From CAYLLE01 sp964384485 (GTDB lineage Bacteria > Spirochaetota > Spirochaetia > CAYLLE01): DNA of 64,000 nucleotides. The stretch covers positions 1 to 64,000 of the forward strand of contig CAYLLE010000004.1 of NCBI GenBank assembly GCA_964384485.1, written 5' to 3'. The notes beneath the pieces were generated by a model. It did not search any database. It was not told the origin of the DNA and was given only the letters and a program-made list of their open reading frames with translations. The position numbers were made by a program, and so were the translations under genes. Of the stretch, positions 17,538 to 25,823 are shown in pieces. The stretch's first letter is position 1. Each line of letters begins with the position of its first letter.

Positions 17538-19862
17538 ATGAGTGATTATCTTGATCCCAACAATGAAGAATTATTGAAAGACTTCTTTTCTGAAGCTCAA
17601 ATGCAGGTGGACATCCTCGAACAAAATATTCTGGTTCTGGAGAACAATCCTTCCAGCCAGGATGCCGTTGACGAGATATTCAGGGCGGCTCACACCCTGA
17701 AAGGGGCTTCCGCTACAGTTCAAATGACTGAGCTGACCGAATTCACCCATGTTCTCGAGGATACCCTGGATGAAATCAGGAGCGGCACTGTTACCGTTAC
17801 TCCGCCGACTGTGGATATCCTGCTCAATTCCATTGATGTCATCAAGAATATGCTTGATGCAAGATCTTCCGGAGATGTGTTCTCGGAGGACGTTTCCGAC
17901 CTAAAGGAAGATCTGAAAAACCTTACAGCAGAAAAGGCGGCTGAACCATCCTCAAAACCTCTGAAGAAGGTCCCGGAAAAAGCAGCGGCAAAGGACTCAT
18001 CTGCCCCGTCAGAAAAAGCACTTACAGAATACGAAATCCTGGAAATGCAGGAAGCAGCGGAAGACAACGAAAGCATCTTTTCGGTAGCGGTTTCATTTGA
18101 TGAAGCCAACCCGATGAATACCGTCGGCGGAATCCAGGTTTTTGCCGCGCTGAAAGAAGCCGGAAATATTCTTAAAACTGATCCGGAATTCGATGTACTT
18201 TACGAGGATAATTTTATTCCCCAGGTGTACTATTACCTGGCCTCTTCCGGACCCGCCGGAGATATCGAAGCCCTGCTCGATATGCCGGACGTTATTACCG
18301 GTGTGGAAGTCCGGGAGCTTGGAAAAAAGACAAAAGAAAAAAAAGCGCCGGAGAAAAAAGAATCCGAAAAGCCGGTTGAAGATCCACTGAAGGAAGAGCA
18401 AGAAAAAAAAGAAGCAGAAAAAGATAAAAAGGCGCCCCGATCCAAAGAGGAAGAGACGAAAAAACATTCTCCCGTCGGCTCGGTTCTCAGAGTCGACAGC
18501 AGAAGGATCGATAATCTTCTTAATCTGGTAAGCGAAGCCGTCATAAATAAGGCCACCTTTAATCAGGTGAACAGTCAGTTTACCGACAGTCTGATCAACC
18601 TTCAGGAAACGGAAGAAAAATTCCGCGAAAGGGTCAGACAGCTTTTTGATTCTCTGCCGGACCATCTGGAAAAAATCCAGCGGGGAAAAACCGTAAAAGA
18701 AGTCAGGAAAGAAATAAATGATCAATATAGTGATCTGGTGGACATCCTGGACCCCTTTGAAGGTCAGTTTAAGGGTGCTGTAACAAAATTCCGCACTACA
18801 ACGCAGAATTTAGACCGGATTACCGGAGATATGCAGGAAGCCGTGATGAGGATTCGGATGGTTCCGATATCCCAAATCTTTTCCCGGTTTCCCCGGCTTG
18901 TACGGGATCTTTCCCGCTCGCTGCAGAAAAAGGTTAATCTCAAGATAGAAGGAGAAGACACGGAACTTGATAAATCCGTAATAGAAGATCTCTTAGATCC
19001 ACTTATCCATTGTGTGAGAAATTCGATTGACCATGGTATAGAAGTTCCTTCGGAAAGAAAATCAGCCGGTAAACATGAGGTGGGAAATATTCTCCTTAAG
19101 GCAAGTAATGAGGGTAATATGATCCTCATTGAGATATCCGATGACGGTAAAGGTATTGATGTGGATGCTGTTCGGAAAAAAGCGGTTGACCGCGGGTTGA
19201 TCCATCCTAACAAAGCGCTTTCCGATATTGAAGCATTCAACCTTATCTTTGATCCCGGTTTCTCCACAGCCAAAAGGGTTACTGATATTTCGGGAAGGGG
19301 AGTGGGCCTTGACGTTGTCAAAAAGAAAATCGAAAAACTGAACGGAAGCGTTACAATCTGGTCCGAAAAAAATAAAGGCACCAAATTCACGATCAAAATT
19401 CCTCTGACCCTGGCTATTATTCAGGGACTTATGGTAAGAGTCGGTAAAGAGCTTTACGCGATTCCCATCACCTCTGTACTGGACAGCCACCGAATTAAAC
19501 CCTCGGAGATTAAAATGATTGATAATTACGAGGTCTTTAATGTACGGGAGGATGTTATCTCCCTATTACGGTTGAACCGGCTGTTCAAGATTCCGACAGA
19601 CGAACAAAAAGATTACCACTTTGTAGTGGTGGTGGGCAGCGGCGATAAAAAAATGGGGTTAATTGTAGATTCATTGATTGGAGAAGAAGATGTCGTAATC
19701 AAACCGCTCCGTGATCATTACACGAACGCCCCGGGAATCGCCGGCGCAAACATCACAGGTGACGGAACGGTTTCACTTATAATCGATGTCAGCCAGCTTC
19801 TTGATCTGAGTCTGCGGCAGGAAATTGAATACCGGCGGAAGCGGGAAGCGACGATAAAATAG
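17538..19862 (+). CDS. cheA: Chemotaxis histidine kinase CheA
   Basis: A 774-residue cytoplasmic kinase that phosphorylates CheY in response to receptor arrays. The P1 domain carries phosphorylated His52 in RAAHTLKGASA. A P2-like segment lies at about 180-265 and a long Lys/Glu-rich linker at about 270-315. The P3 dimerisation helices are followed by the P4 ATPase domain (N box IHCVRNSIDHGIE near 490, DDGKGID near 535, GRGVGLDVV near 587) and the CheW-like P5 domain. It opens the cheA-cheW/R-cheX-cheY operon, the spirochaete arrangement. No Shine-Dalgarno precedes the ATG, while a -10-like box is 13 bases upstream. Confidence 0.96.
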   Translation: MSDYLDPNNEELLKDFFSEAQMQVDILEQNILVLENNPSSQDAVDEIFRAAHTLKGASATVQMTELTEFTHVLEDTLDEIRSGTVTVTPPTVDILLNSIDVIKNMLDARSSGDVFSEDVSDLKEDLKNLTAEKAAEPSSKPLKKVPEKAAAKDSSAPSEKALTEYEILEMQEAAEDNESIFSVAVSFDEANPMNTVGGIQVFAALKEAGNILKTDPEFDVLYEDNFIPQVYYYLASSGPAGDIEALLDMPDVITGVEVRELGKKTKEKKAPEKKESEKPVEDPLKEEQEKKEAEKDKKAPRSKEEETKKHSPVGSVLRVDSRRIDNLLNLVSEAVINKATFNQVNSQFTDSLINLQETEEKFRERVRQLFDSLPDHLEKIQRGKTVKEVRKEINDQYSDLVDILDPFEGQFKGAVTKFRTTTQNLDRITGDMQEAVMRIRMVPISQIFSRFPRLVRDLSRSLQKKVNLKIEGEDTELDKSVIEDLLDPLIHCVRNSIDHGIEVPSERKSAGKHEVGNILLKASNEGNMILIEISDDGKGIDVDAVRKKAVDRGLIHPNKALSDIEAFNLIFDPGFSTAKRVTDISGRGVGLDVVKKKIEKLNGSVTIWSEKNKGTKFTIKIPLTLAIIQGLMVRVGKELYAIPITSVLDSHRIKPSEIKMIDNYEVFNVREDVISLLRLNRLFKIPTDEQKDYHFVVVVGSGDKKMGLIVDSLIGEEDVVIKPLRDHYTNAPGIAGANITGDGTVSLIIDVSQLLDLSLRQEIEYRRKREATIK

Positions 19863-19884
19863 CAGTAAGACGAGGAGATCATTG

Positions 19885-21225
19885 ATGGAAACCGGGACGA
19901 GAAAGAAAAGACGACGGATGTCATACCGGGATAATGAAAACGAAAATGAACACGCGGCGATCATAGATTTTAAGATGGTAACCTTTTCTCTCGGCGGAAA
20001 AGATTACGGTATCGACATCATGAAAGTCAGCGAAATCGCAAAATTTGAGAAGTACACCTACGTTCCCAATACACTGCCTTTTGTTACCGGTGTATATAAT
20101 CTGCGAAGTGATATTATCTCCCTCATCGACCTGCGCAAGATGTTTAATCTTCCCATACCTGAAAAAAACTCGGACGGGGCCGAAAACGGTTTAATTCTCC
20201 GGCTTGATAACAATATGATCGGAATCATTGTCGACTCCATCGATAAAGTAGTCGGGATCTCTTCCGAATCAATTCAGCCGCCTCATCCGATATTCGGTGA
20301 TATCAATATAAAGTATATAAGCGGTGTTGTTGAAAATGACAGCCGGCTCTACATTATCCTGGACGTCGAAAAGATCTTCCAGAAAGATGAAGCACCACCT
20401 GCTCACCACGAGCCGGTAAAAGAAATTTCGGACAGTTCTCCGGCTGAACTTGGAGAACTTGAACCTTATGATTCGACGGCCCCTAGTGATCTCACTTTCG
20501 TAAAAGAGACGTTAAAAACATTTTCATCATTTTATACGACTCCAATAAATGAGCAGTGGGTAGAAGCACGGTTCAGCGAATGGTCCGAAAAGCGGCAAGA
20601 ACAGAAAAGATCTGTTCAGCTGGAGAGTAAGGAAGATGGAGAAGCTTTTTTGGCACCCTTCTATTCTCCTTTTTCCGGAACTTTCTGGAACGATGAATAT
20701 ATTGATAAGTTTTTTTCCCTCGAAACATCAGGTTCCGCATCGAACGGGCCGGTTTTTATATGGAATCCCGGATGCGGACAGGGTTATGAGGCCTATTCTG
20801 TTACGGCAGGTTTCCTGAAAAGAAATCCCGAAGCGAAGCTGAAAGTCTGGGCAAGTGACAATGATTTGCTCGCAATTTCTAACGCTCCGAATCTTGTCAT
20901 TTCCGGTGAAGGAATGCCGGATTATCTTTCTCCCTTTGTAGCTGAAAACAAAAACGGCTTTACCCTTGGCGAAGAGCTTAAGGATCGGATTCTCTTTGAA
21001 TACCACGATGTACTGCATGCCAATACAGTACCGGAAGTGGATATTATACTGTGTAGAGATCTGTTATCATTTCTAAAACCTGAAGATCAGATGAAAATAA
21101 TTGAAGAATTTGCTGAAAAGCTGAAATCCGGCGGGATACTGTGTATCGGAAACAATGAACAAGCCCCTCTGGAAGGTATGGAGCGGGTAAACAATAGCTC
21201 CTTTTCAGCATATCGGAAACTGTAA
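19885..21225 (+). CDS. CheW coupling protein fused to degenerate CheR-like domain
   Basis: A 446-residue fusion. Residues about 30-170 are a CheW domain (FSLGGKDYGIDIMKVSEIAKFE, VTGVYNLRSDIISLIDLRKMF, IVDSIDKVVGI) that links receptors to CheA. After an acidic linker, residues about 210-446 resemble the CheR receptor methyltransferase: WNPGCGQGYEAYSV replaces the usual W..GCSTGEEPYS, and VDIILCRDLLSFL replaces the I.CRNVLIYF motif. The changes suggest weak or lost methyl transfer. CheW-CheR-like fusions are known in treponemes. GAGGAG at 19872 supports the ATG at 19885; a TTG immediately before it is the alternative. Confidence 0.9.
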   Translation: METGTRKKRRRMSYRDNENENEHAAIIDFKMVTFSLGGKDYGIDIMKVSEIAKFEKYTYVPNTLPFVTGVYNLRSDIISLIDLRKMFNLPIPEKNSDGAENGLILRLDNNMIGIIVDSIDKVVGISSESIQPPHPIFGDINIKYISGVVENDSRLYIILDVEKIFQKDEAPPAHHEPVKEISDSSPAELGELEPYDSTAPSDLTFVKETLKTFSSFYTTPINEQWVEARFSEWSEKRQEQKRSVQLESKEDGEAFLAPFYSPFSGTFWNDEYIDKFFSLETSGSASNGPVFIWNPGCGQGYEAYSVTAGFLKRNPEAKLKVWASDNDLLAISNAPNLVISGEGMPDYLSPFVAENKNGFTLGEELKDRILFEYHDVLHANTVPEVDIILCRDLLSFLKPEDQMKIIEEFAEKLKSGGILCIGNNEQAPLEGMERVNNSSFSAYRKL

Positions 21226-21252
21226 TATTATGACCATGGAGGAGCCGAACCA

Positions 21253-21717
21253 ATGAGAGTAGAATACATCAATCCATTCGTTGAATCCGCATACGGGGTA
21301 TTAAAAGAAGTCTTAAATACAGAGGTAAACAGGGGGGAACTCTATTTAAAATCAACTTCAATGCCTGTACTCGGTGTCGCCGCTATTGTCGGACTGGCAG
21401 GGGATGTGGAAGGACGGGTTCTGATTGATATGACGAATCAAACAGCCGTAAAGATTGCTTCAAAAATGAACGGCGAAGAACTGTCTTCCCTTGATGACCT
21501 GGCCAAGGCAACGATAACTGAACTGGCCAATATGATTACCGCCCAGGCGGTAACGAAGCTGCATGACCAGGGGTTTAAATTTGATCTTACACCCCCGGCC
21601 ATTTTTACCGGTGAAAATATGGAAATTTCGAACCAAGGGGTGGAAGCACTTATTGTTCCGATGGAACTGCCCCAAGGTAAAATAGAAATAAACGTAGCGA
21701 TACGGGAACGGACATAG
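21253..21717 (+). CDS. cheX: CheX-type CheY phosphatase
   Basis: A 154-residue CheX protein that dephosphorylates CheY-P, the role known from Borrelia and Thermotoga. The phosphatase motif has the E-x2-N pattern in ITELANMITAQAV (Glu and Asn), after the family's VNRGELYLKSTSMP and VAAIVGLAGDVEGRVLIDM phrases. A GGAGG site precedes the ATG. It sits between cheW/R and cheY, as in other spirochaetes. Confidence 0.93.
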   Translation: MRVEYINPFVESAYGVLKEVLNTEVNRGELYLKSTSMPVLGVAAIVGLAGDVEGRVLIDMTNQTAVKIASKMNGEELSSLDDLAKATITELANMITAQAVTKLHDQGFKFDLTPPAIFTGENMEISNQGVEALIVPMELPQGKIEINVAIRERT

Positions 21718-21728
21718 GAGGTTTCCAA

Positions 21729-22166
21729 TTGAAATCAAAGCAAGATTTTCCAAGTATCAACGAAAGAGAACCTGAAGGGTTAAAGGAAGATGGTCAGCCG
21801 TACCGGGTGCTTGTTGTTGATGATTCCATGTTTGTTACAAAACAAATCGGGCAGATTCTCACATCAGAAGGGTTTGAAATCGTAGGAACAGCATCCGACG
21901 GGCAGGAAGGATTGGAAAAATACAAGGAATACTTTCCGAATATCGATCTTGTTACAATGGATATAACAATGCCTAAAATGGACGGAGTCACTGCTCTGGA
22001 AAAGATACTGGAATTTGATAAAAACGCCCGTGTAGTAATGATAAGTGCTTTAGGGAAACAGGATCTAGTAAAAAAGTCTCTGCTCATCGGAGCAAAGAAT
22101 TATATTGTAAAACCCCTGGATAGAAAAAAGGTATTGGAGCGGGTAATCACCTCATTGAAAAAATAG
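21729..22166 (+). CDS. cheY: Chemotaxis response regulator CheY
   Basis: A 145-residue receiver-domain protein with an extra ~24-residue N-terminal tail. It keeps the acidic pair Asp31/Asp32 (VLVVDDSMF), phospho-acceptor Asp78 (VTMDITMP), Ser106 (VMISALG) and Lys128 (YIVKPLD). It acts on the flagellar motor switch. The start is a TTG at 21729 with a perfect AGGAGG at 21716-21721, 7 bases away; there is no other suitable start before the receiver domain. It is the last gene of the chemotaxis operon. Confidence 0.93.
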   Translation: MKSKQDFPSINEREPEGLKEDGQPYRVLVVDDSMFVTKQIGQILTSEGFEIVGTASDGQEGLEKYKEYFPNIDLVTMDITMPKMDGVTALEKILEFDKNARVVMISALGKQDLVKKSLLIGAKNYIVKPLDRKKVLERVITSLKK

Positions 22167-22173
22167 GGACACA

Positions 22174-22223
22174 GTAAATCGAGAATTGCTGTGAACATGG
22201 GGTTGCATAATTCTCTAATTTAC
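22174..22223. repeat. Imperfect inverted repeat between cheY and tRNA-Val
   Basis: Arms GTAAAT-C-GAGAATT (22174-22187) and AATTCTC-TA-ATTTAC (22209-22223) pair over 13 positions around a 21-base loop. The left end ACAGTAAATC matches the left arm of repeat copy A, and AATTTACGGTA at the right matches bases near copy E. It is probably a diverged member of the palindromic family, or the transcript end of the chemotaxis operon. Confidence 0.4.
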
Positions 22224-22241
22224 GGTACATAAATCTTATCC

Positions 22242-22315
22242 GGGCGGCTAGCTCAGTTGGTTAGAGCACTTGCTCGACACGCAAGGGGTCACTGGTTCGA
22301 ATCCAGTGTCGCCCA
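22242..22315 (+). tRNA. tRNA-Val(GAC)
   Basis: A 74-base cloverleaf without encoded CCA. The acceptor arm is GGGCGGC/GTCGCCC with one G-T pair, the D arm is GCTC/GAGC, the anticodon stem CTTGC/GCAAG, and the T arm ACTGG-TTCGAAT-CCAGT. The anticodon loop is TCGACAC, giving anticodon GAC (Val, GUC codons). Position 33 is C where almost all elongator tRNAs have U. A strong terminator follows. Confidence 0.93.
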
Positions 22316-22320
22316 GCTTT

Positions 22321-22350
22321 AAGGCGCCATTAAGGCGCCTTTTCTTTTAT
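22321..22350 (+). terminator. Rho-independent terminator after tRNA-Val
   Basis: Stem AAGGCGCC (22321-22328) and GGCGCCTT (22334-22341) around loop ATTAA, followed by TTCTTTTAT. It begins 6 bases after the tRNA. Confidence 0.9.
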
Positions 22351-22427
22351 CGCTTCCTGAACGTATAATGAAACGGTTCGGTTTTTAAGACACAAGCCTG
22401 AAATCGAAAAAAAGGAGTGAAAATCGT

Positions 22428-23570
22428 ATGATTGAAATTAAGCCTGTAACTTCACGGAAACAGAAAAAGGATTTCGTCATGTTTCCCTACCGCTTTTACC
22501 GGAAGATGAATTCTTTTCCCAATTGGGTCCCCCCGCTCCTAATGGATGAAAAAAAGATATTCCGGCCGGAAAAAGATCCGTTTTATCTCCATGCCGATAT
22601 AAAACATTTTTTAGCATATGAAAACGGTGATGTAATCGGGCGGATTGCAGGTATTATTGACCATAATTACGTCTCATTCCACGGTGAAAAAACCGCTTTT
22701 TTCGGATTTTTTGAATGCAAAGATAATCAGGAAGCTGCCGCGGGTCTTGCAAAAGCGGCGGAAGAGTGGGCATTTAATATGGGGATGGAGAAGATGATAG
22801 GTCCGATGAATCCGAGTACCAATCACATACTGGGAGTACAGATTGACAACTTTGAAAGTCCACCGGTTATCCAGATGCCCTACAGCCCTCCGTTTTATGA
22901 TTCTCTTCTGAAAGGCTGCGGATTCGAAAAAGAGAAGGATCTCTATTCATATATAATGGACACTTCCCTTCCGCTGTCCGATAAGATTGAGCGAGTTACG
23001 GAGCTGATGAAAAAGAGAAGCAAGGTTCAGCTCCGCAGAATTAACATGAAAGAATTCGATCGGCTGGGCGAAATGATCCGGGAAATCTGGAATGACGCCT
23101 GGAGTACGAACTGGGGTTTTGTCCCCTGGACCCAGGAGGAATTCAACCATTTAGCAAAAGACATGAAGCTTGTTCTTATCCCCGATTTGGTTCTGCTGGC
23201 GGAAAACGAGGATGGTGAACCGGTAGGCTTCGCGTTTCCCATTCCCGATATCAACAGAATACTAATTAAAATGAGGGGAAGGCTTTTTCCTTTCGGCATT
23301 TTCAAACTGCTCGCGGGAAAGAACAAAATCCCGCTTCTCCGTGTGGCGGCCTTCGGGGTGAAAAAAAAGTATCAGAATACCGGTCTTGACGCGCTTTTCA
23401 TCCATGAACTTTATACCCGGGGAGTAAAACTTGGAATAACCGGGGCCGATTTCTCCTGGATTTTGGAAGATAATCTAAATCTGCGCAATTTACTGGAAGG
23501 ATGGGGGACAACGCATTACAAAACCCATAGAATCTACGGAAAGAACCTGAACACCCTGAAAAGCGAGTAA
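22428..23570 (+). CDS. GNAT-superfamily acyltransferase-like protein
   Basis: A 380-residue cytoplasmic protein with two GNAT-like halves. The diagnostic central phrase is MIGPMNPSTNHILGVQIDNF followed by PPVIQMPYSPPFYDSLLKG, which I know from GNAT-like proteins of unknown substrate in several Gram-negative phyla. The C-terminal half has AAFGVKKKYQNTGLDALF, the acyl-CoA-binding-type loop. AAGGAG precedes the ATG at 22428. The malonyl transferase gene starts 3 bases after its stop, so it belongs to the lipid locus. N-acylation of an amine made by the downstream oxoamine synthase would be a sensible role; that is inference. Confidence 0.7.
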   Translation: MIEIKPVTSRKQKKDFVMFPYRFYRKMNSFPNWVPPLLMDEKKIFRPEKDPFYLHADIKHFLAYENGDVIGRIAGIIDHNYVSFHGEKTAFFGFFECKDNQEAAAGLAKAAEEWAFNMGMEKMIGPMNPSTNHILGVQIDNFESPPVIQMPYSPPFYDSLLKGCGFEKEKDLYSYIMDTSLPLSDKIERVTELMKKRSKVQLRRINMKEFDRLGEMIREIWNDAWSTNWGFVPWTQEEFNHLAKDMKLVLIPDLVLLAENEDGEPVGFAFPIPDINRILIKMRGRLFPFGIFKLLAGKNKIPLLRVAAFGVKKKYQNTGLDALFIHELYTRGVKLGITGADFSWILEDNLNLRNLLEGWGTTHYKTHRIYGKNLNTLKSE

Positions 23571-23573
23571 TTT

Positions 23574-24509
23574 ATGGCTAAAATATGTTTTTTATTTCCC
23601 GGTCAGGGAGCACAGTATCCCGGTATGGGAAAGGACCTTTGGGAATCCCATGGCCGGATCAAAGAGATTTTTGAAGCAGCCTCAGATATAAGCGGCAAAG
23701 ATTTAAAATCCCTGATCTTCCAGGGTGACGAATCCGAATTGAAAAAAACCGAAAACACCCAGATAGCTGTAACGGCGGTAAATATTGCCGCCGCTGAAGC
23801 ATCGGTTTCGGCAGGAATGATACCTCAGGGATGCGCCGGGTTCAGCTTGGGTGAATATTCAGCACTTTATCAATCAGGAGTTCTCACCTTAACTGATGTG
23901 TTCACCCTGGTACATAAAAGGGGAGAAGTGATGCAAAAAGCCTCTCGGTCTCTGGAAAATCCTGGTATGACCGCGGTTATTGGTCTCTCCGGAGATGAAG
24001 TCGGGGAAGTCATTTCCGCGGGCGGATACAATAATGTCTTTACGGCTAATTTTAACAGTCCCATACAGACCGTTATTGCCGGAAAGGGGATCGAGCTTGA
24101 CAGGATCGAAAAAGAGCTCGAAAACGCCGGGGCCATGAAGATTGTACGCCTAAAGGTTTCCGGTGCGTTTCATTCCCCCTTGATGCAGCAGGGGGCTGAT
24201 GAGTTTAGGGATATTATTGCCCCGTTCCGATTTTCCGATCCGACCTTAAACCTCTATTCAAATGTTACCGGCGGAAGAATTACATCCGGAAAAGACGCAA
24301 AGGAACTATGTGTAAAGCAGATCATTTCACCAGTGTTGTGGGTTGATGAGGAACAGTCAATTATTGATGACGGCTTTGACTTTCCTGTGGAAACAGGTCC
24401 GGGAAAGGTACTCTGCGGGTTATGGAAGTCCTTTAACAAAAAAATCCGCTGCTATCCAGCTGGTTCCATGGATGACATTAACGCCGCGCTCGCAATATCA
24501 GAACAGTAA
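23574..24509 (+). CDS. fabD: Malonyl-CoA:ACP transacylase (FabD family)
   Basis: A 311-residue acyltransferase that moves malonyl from CoA to ACP. It has LFPGQGAQYPGMGK at the N-terminus, catalytic Ser91 in GFSLGEYSAL and the catalytic His in GAFHSPLM. Length is typical. It lies 3 bases behind the GNAT-like gene and heads the chain-building genes. It may be the cell's only FabD or a dedicated stand-alone AT of the locus, like the trans-acting ATs of polyketide pathways; the window alone cannot decide. Confidence 0.92.
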   Translation: MAKICFLFPGQGAQYPGMGKDLWESHGRIKEIFEAASDISGKDLKSLIFQGDESELKKTENTQIAVTAVNIAAAEASVSAGMIPQGCAGFSLGEYSALYQSGVLTLTDVFTLVHKRGEVMQKASRSLENPGMTAVIGLSGDEVGEVISAGGYNNVFTANFNSPIQTVIAGKGIELDRIEKELENAGAMKIVRLKVSGAFHSPLMQQGADEFRDIIAPFRFSDPTLNLYSNVTGGRITSGKDAKELCVKQIISPVLWVDEEQSIIDDGFDFPVETGPGKVLCGLWKSFNKKIRCYPAGSMDDINAALAISEQ

Positions 24510-24535
24510 ACATAGAGAAGGAGATTTTTGGTTAA

Positions 24536-25822
24536 ATGCAGAATCGTCGTGTAGTAATTACTGGAATGGGAACGATAAATCCCTTAGGAGATACTTTAGA
24601 AGAGTATTATCATAATTTGATCGCAGGAAAATCCGGGATAAAGCGGTGGGAATCCATAGACATGACCGGTGTTGAATGTAAAGTTGGCGGTGACTTGGGA
24701 AATTACGATTTCCAAAAAAAACTTGATACTTTCCGGGATATAATTCCGGAAAGCAAGTACAAACAAATAAAGAAACTTTTCCGGTCCGCCACCTTCTCAT
24801 CTAAAATGGCTGTACTTTGCGCCATGGACGCGTACAATGATGCCGGTCTGTTCGGGGCGGATTCGAATCCGTACGATACCAGCGTCATGGTGGCCGGTCA
24901 CAATTTTAATTCAAACTACATCTTTGAAAACGCTAAGATTTATCTTGAGGATCCCGATTTTATCGCTCCCTTGAGCGGTGTCGAAGCCATTGATCCCAAT
25001 ATTCCAGCCACAATTTCGGAGGTTTTAGAAGTCCAAGGACCCACATTCACCCTCGGGGGTGCATGTGCAAGCGGTAATTTGGCTCTGCGAGCGGGATTCA
25101 GAGATATTGTCTCCGGAGAATGCGTCCGCTCAGTGGTAGCTGGCCCCCCGTTTGATGTTTCACCACCGGACATTCAGGCCTCAGTCATAATAAATGCCGT
25201 AGTTGTTAAAGAGAAATACCAGAACAATCCTGAGGGGGCTTCCCGTCCTTTTGACACGGACAGATGCGGATTTGTTTATTCCCACGGTTCCGGGACACTC
25301 ATTTTAGAGGAGCTCGAATCCGCGCTCGCGAGGGGTGCTCATATCTACGGTGAAATACTCGGTGTGACGGCAAACGCGAACGCAAATCATCTGCCCATGC
25401 CCGGAGCAGCCAACCAGCAGCAGGTCATGGAGCAGGTGCTTAAAATTTCCGGTGTAAAACCCGAACAGATCGACTATGTCAACTGTCACGCAACCGGTAC
25501 TCCGTCGGGTGATCTTCAGGAAATTAAAGCGGTAAAAAATACTTTTGGCAATCACACGAAGTCCCTCTATTTGAATGCTCCGAAATCGATGCTGGGGCAT
25601 ACCTGCTGGGCCTCCCCCCTGGTGGAAACTATCGGGGGACTGCTGCAGATGAAACACGGGAAACTGCATCCGACCATAAACATAACGGAACAGGACCCGG
25701 AGGTTGATCTCGAGATTTGTGCCAATGCACCGGTGGAACATTCAATTCAGTACATGCTCAAGAATTCCTTCGGTTTTGGGGGAATTAACTGCTGCAGTTT
25801 GATAAAACGATTTGAGGTTTAA
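24536..25822 (+). CDS. Beta-ketoacyl synthase (KS1) of the lipid/beta-branching locus
   Basis: A 428-residue KAS I/II-type condensing enzyme. The catalytic triad is intact: Cys177 (LGGACASGN), His318 (NCHATGT) and His355 (SMLGHTCW), with Lys350. GFGGINCC at the end is the family's glycine-rich motif. It is unusually distant from FabF in its first half (residues 55-90). In HMG-CoA-synthase cassettes of polyketide pathways the KS in this position is usually a decarboxylase that has lost its Cys; here the Cys is kept, so it may condense as well. AAGGAG lies 12 bases before the ATG. The next gene follows after 1 base. Confidence 0.88.
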   Translation: MQNRRVVITGMGTINPLGDTLEEYYHNLIAGKSGIKRWESIDMTGVECKVGGDLGNYDFQKKLDTFRDIIPESKYKQIKKLFRSATFSSKMAVLCAMDAYNDAGLFGADSNPYDTSVMVAGHNFNSNYIFENAKIYLEDPDFIAPLSGVEAIDPNIPATISEVLEVQGPTFTLGGACASGNLALRAGFRDIVSGECVRSVVAGPPFDVSPPDIQASVIINAVVVKEKYQNNPEGASRPFDTDRCGFVYSHGSGTLILEELESALARGAHIYGEILGVTANANANHLPMPGAANQQQVMEQVLKISGVKPEQIDYVNCHATGTPSGDLQEIKAVKNTFGNHTKSLYLNAPKSMLGHTCWASPLVETIGGLLQMKHGKLHPTINITEQDPEVDLEICANAPVEHSIQYMLKNSFGFGGINCCSLIKRFEV

Positions 25823-25823
25823 T

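Noticed and set aside
18093..19490. Long antisense reading frames opposite cheA
   Set aside because: They are shadows of the high-confidence cheA frame, with low-complexity Phe/Ser-rich translations and no ribosome sites.
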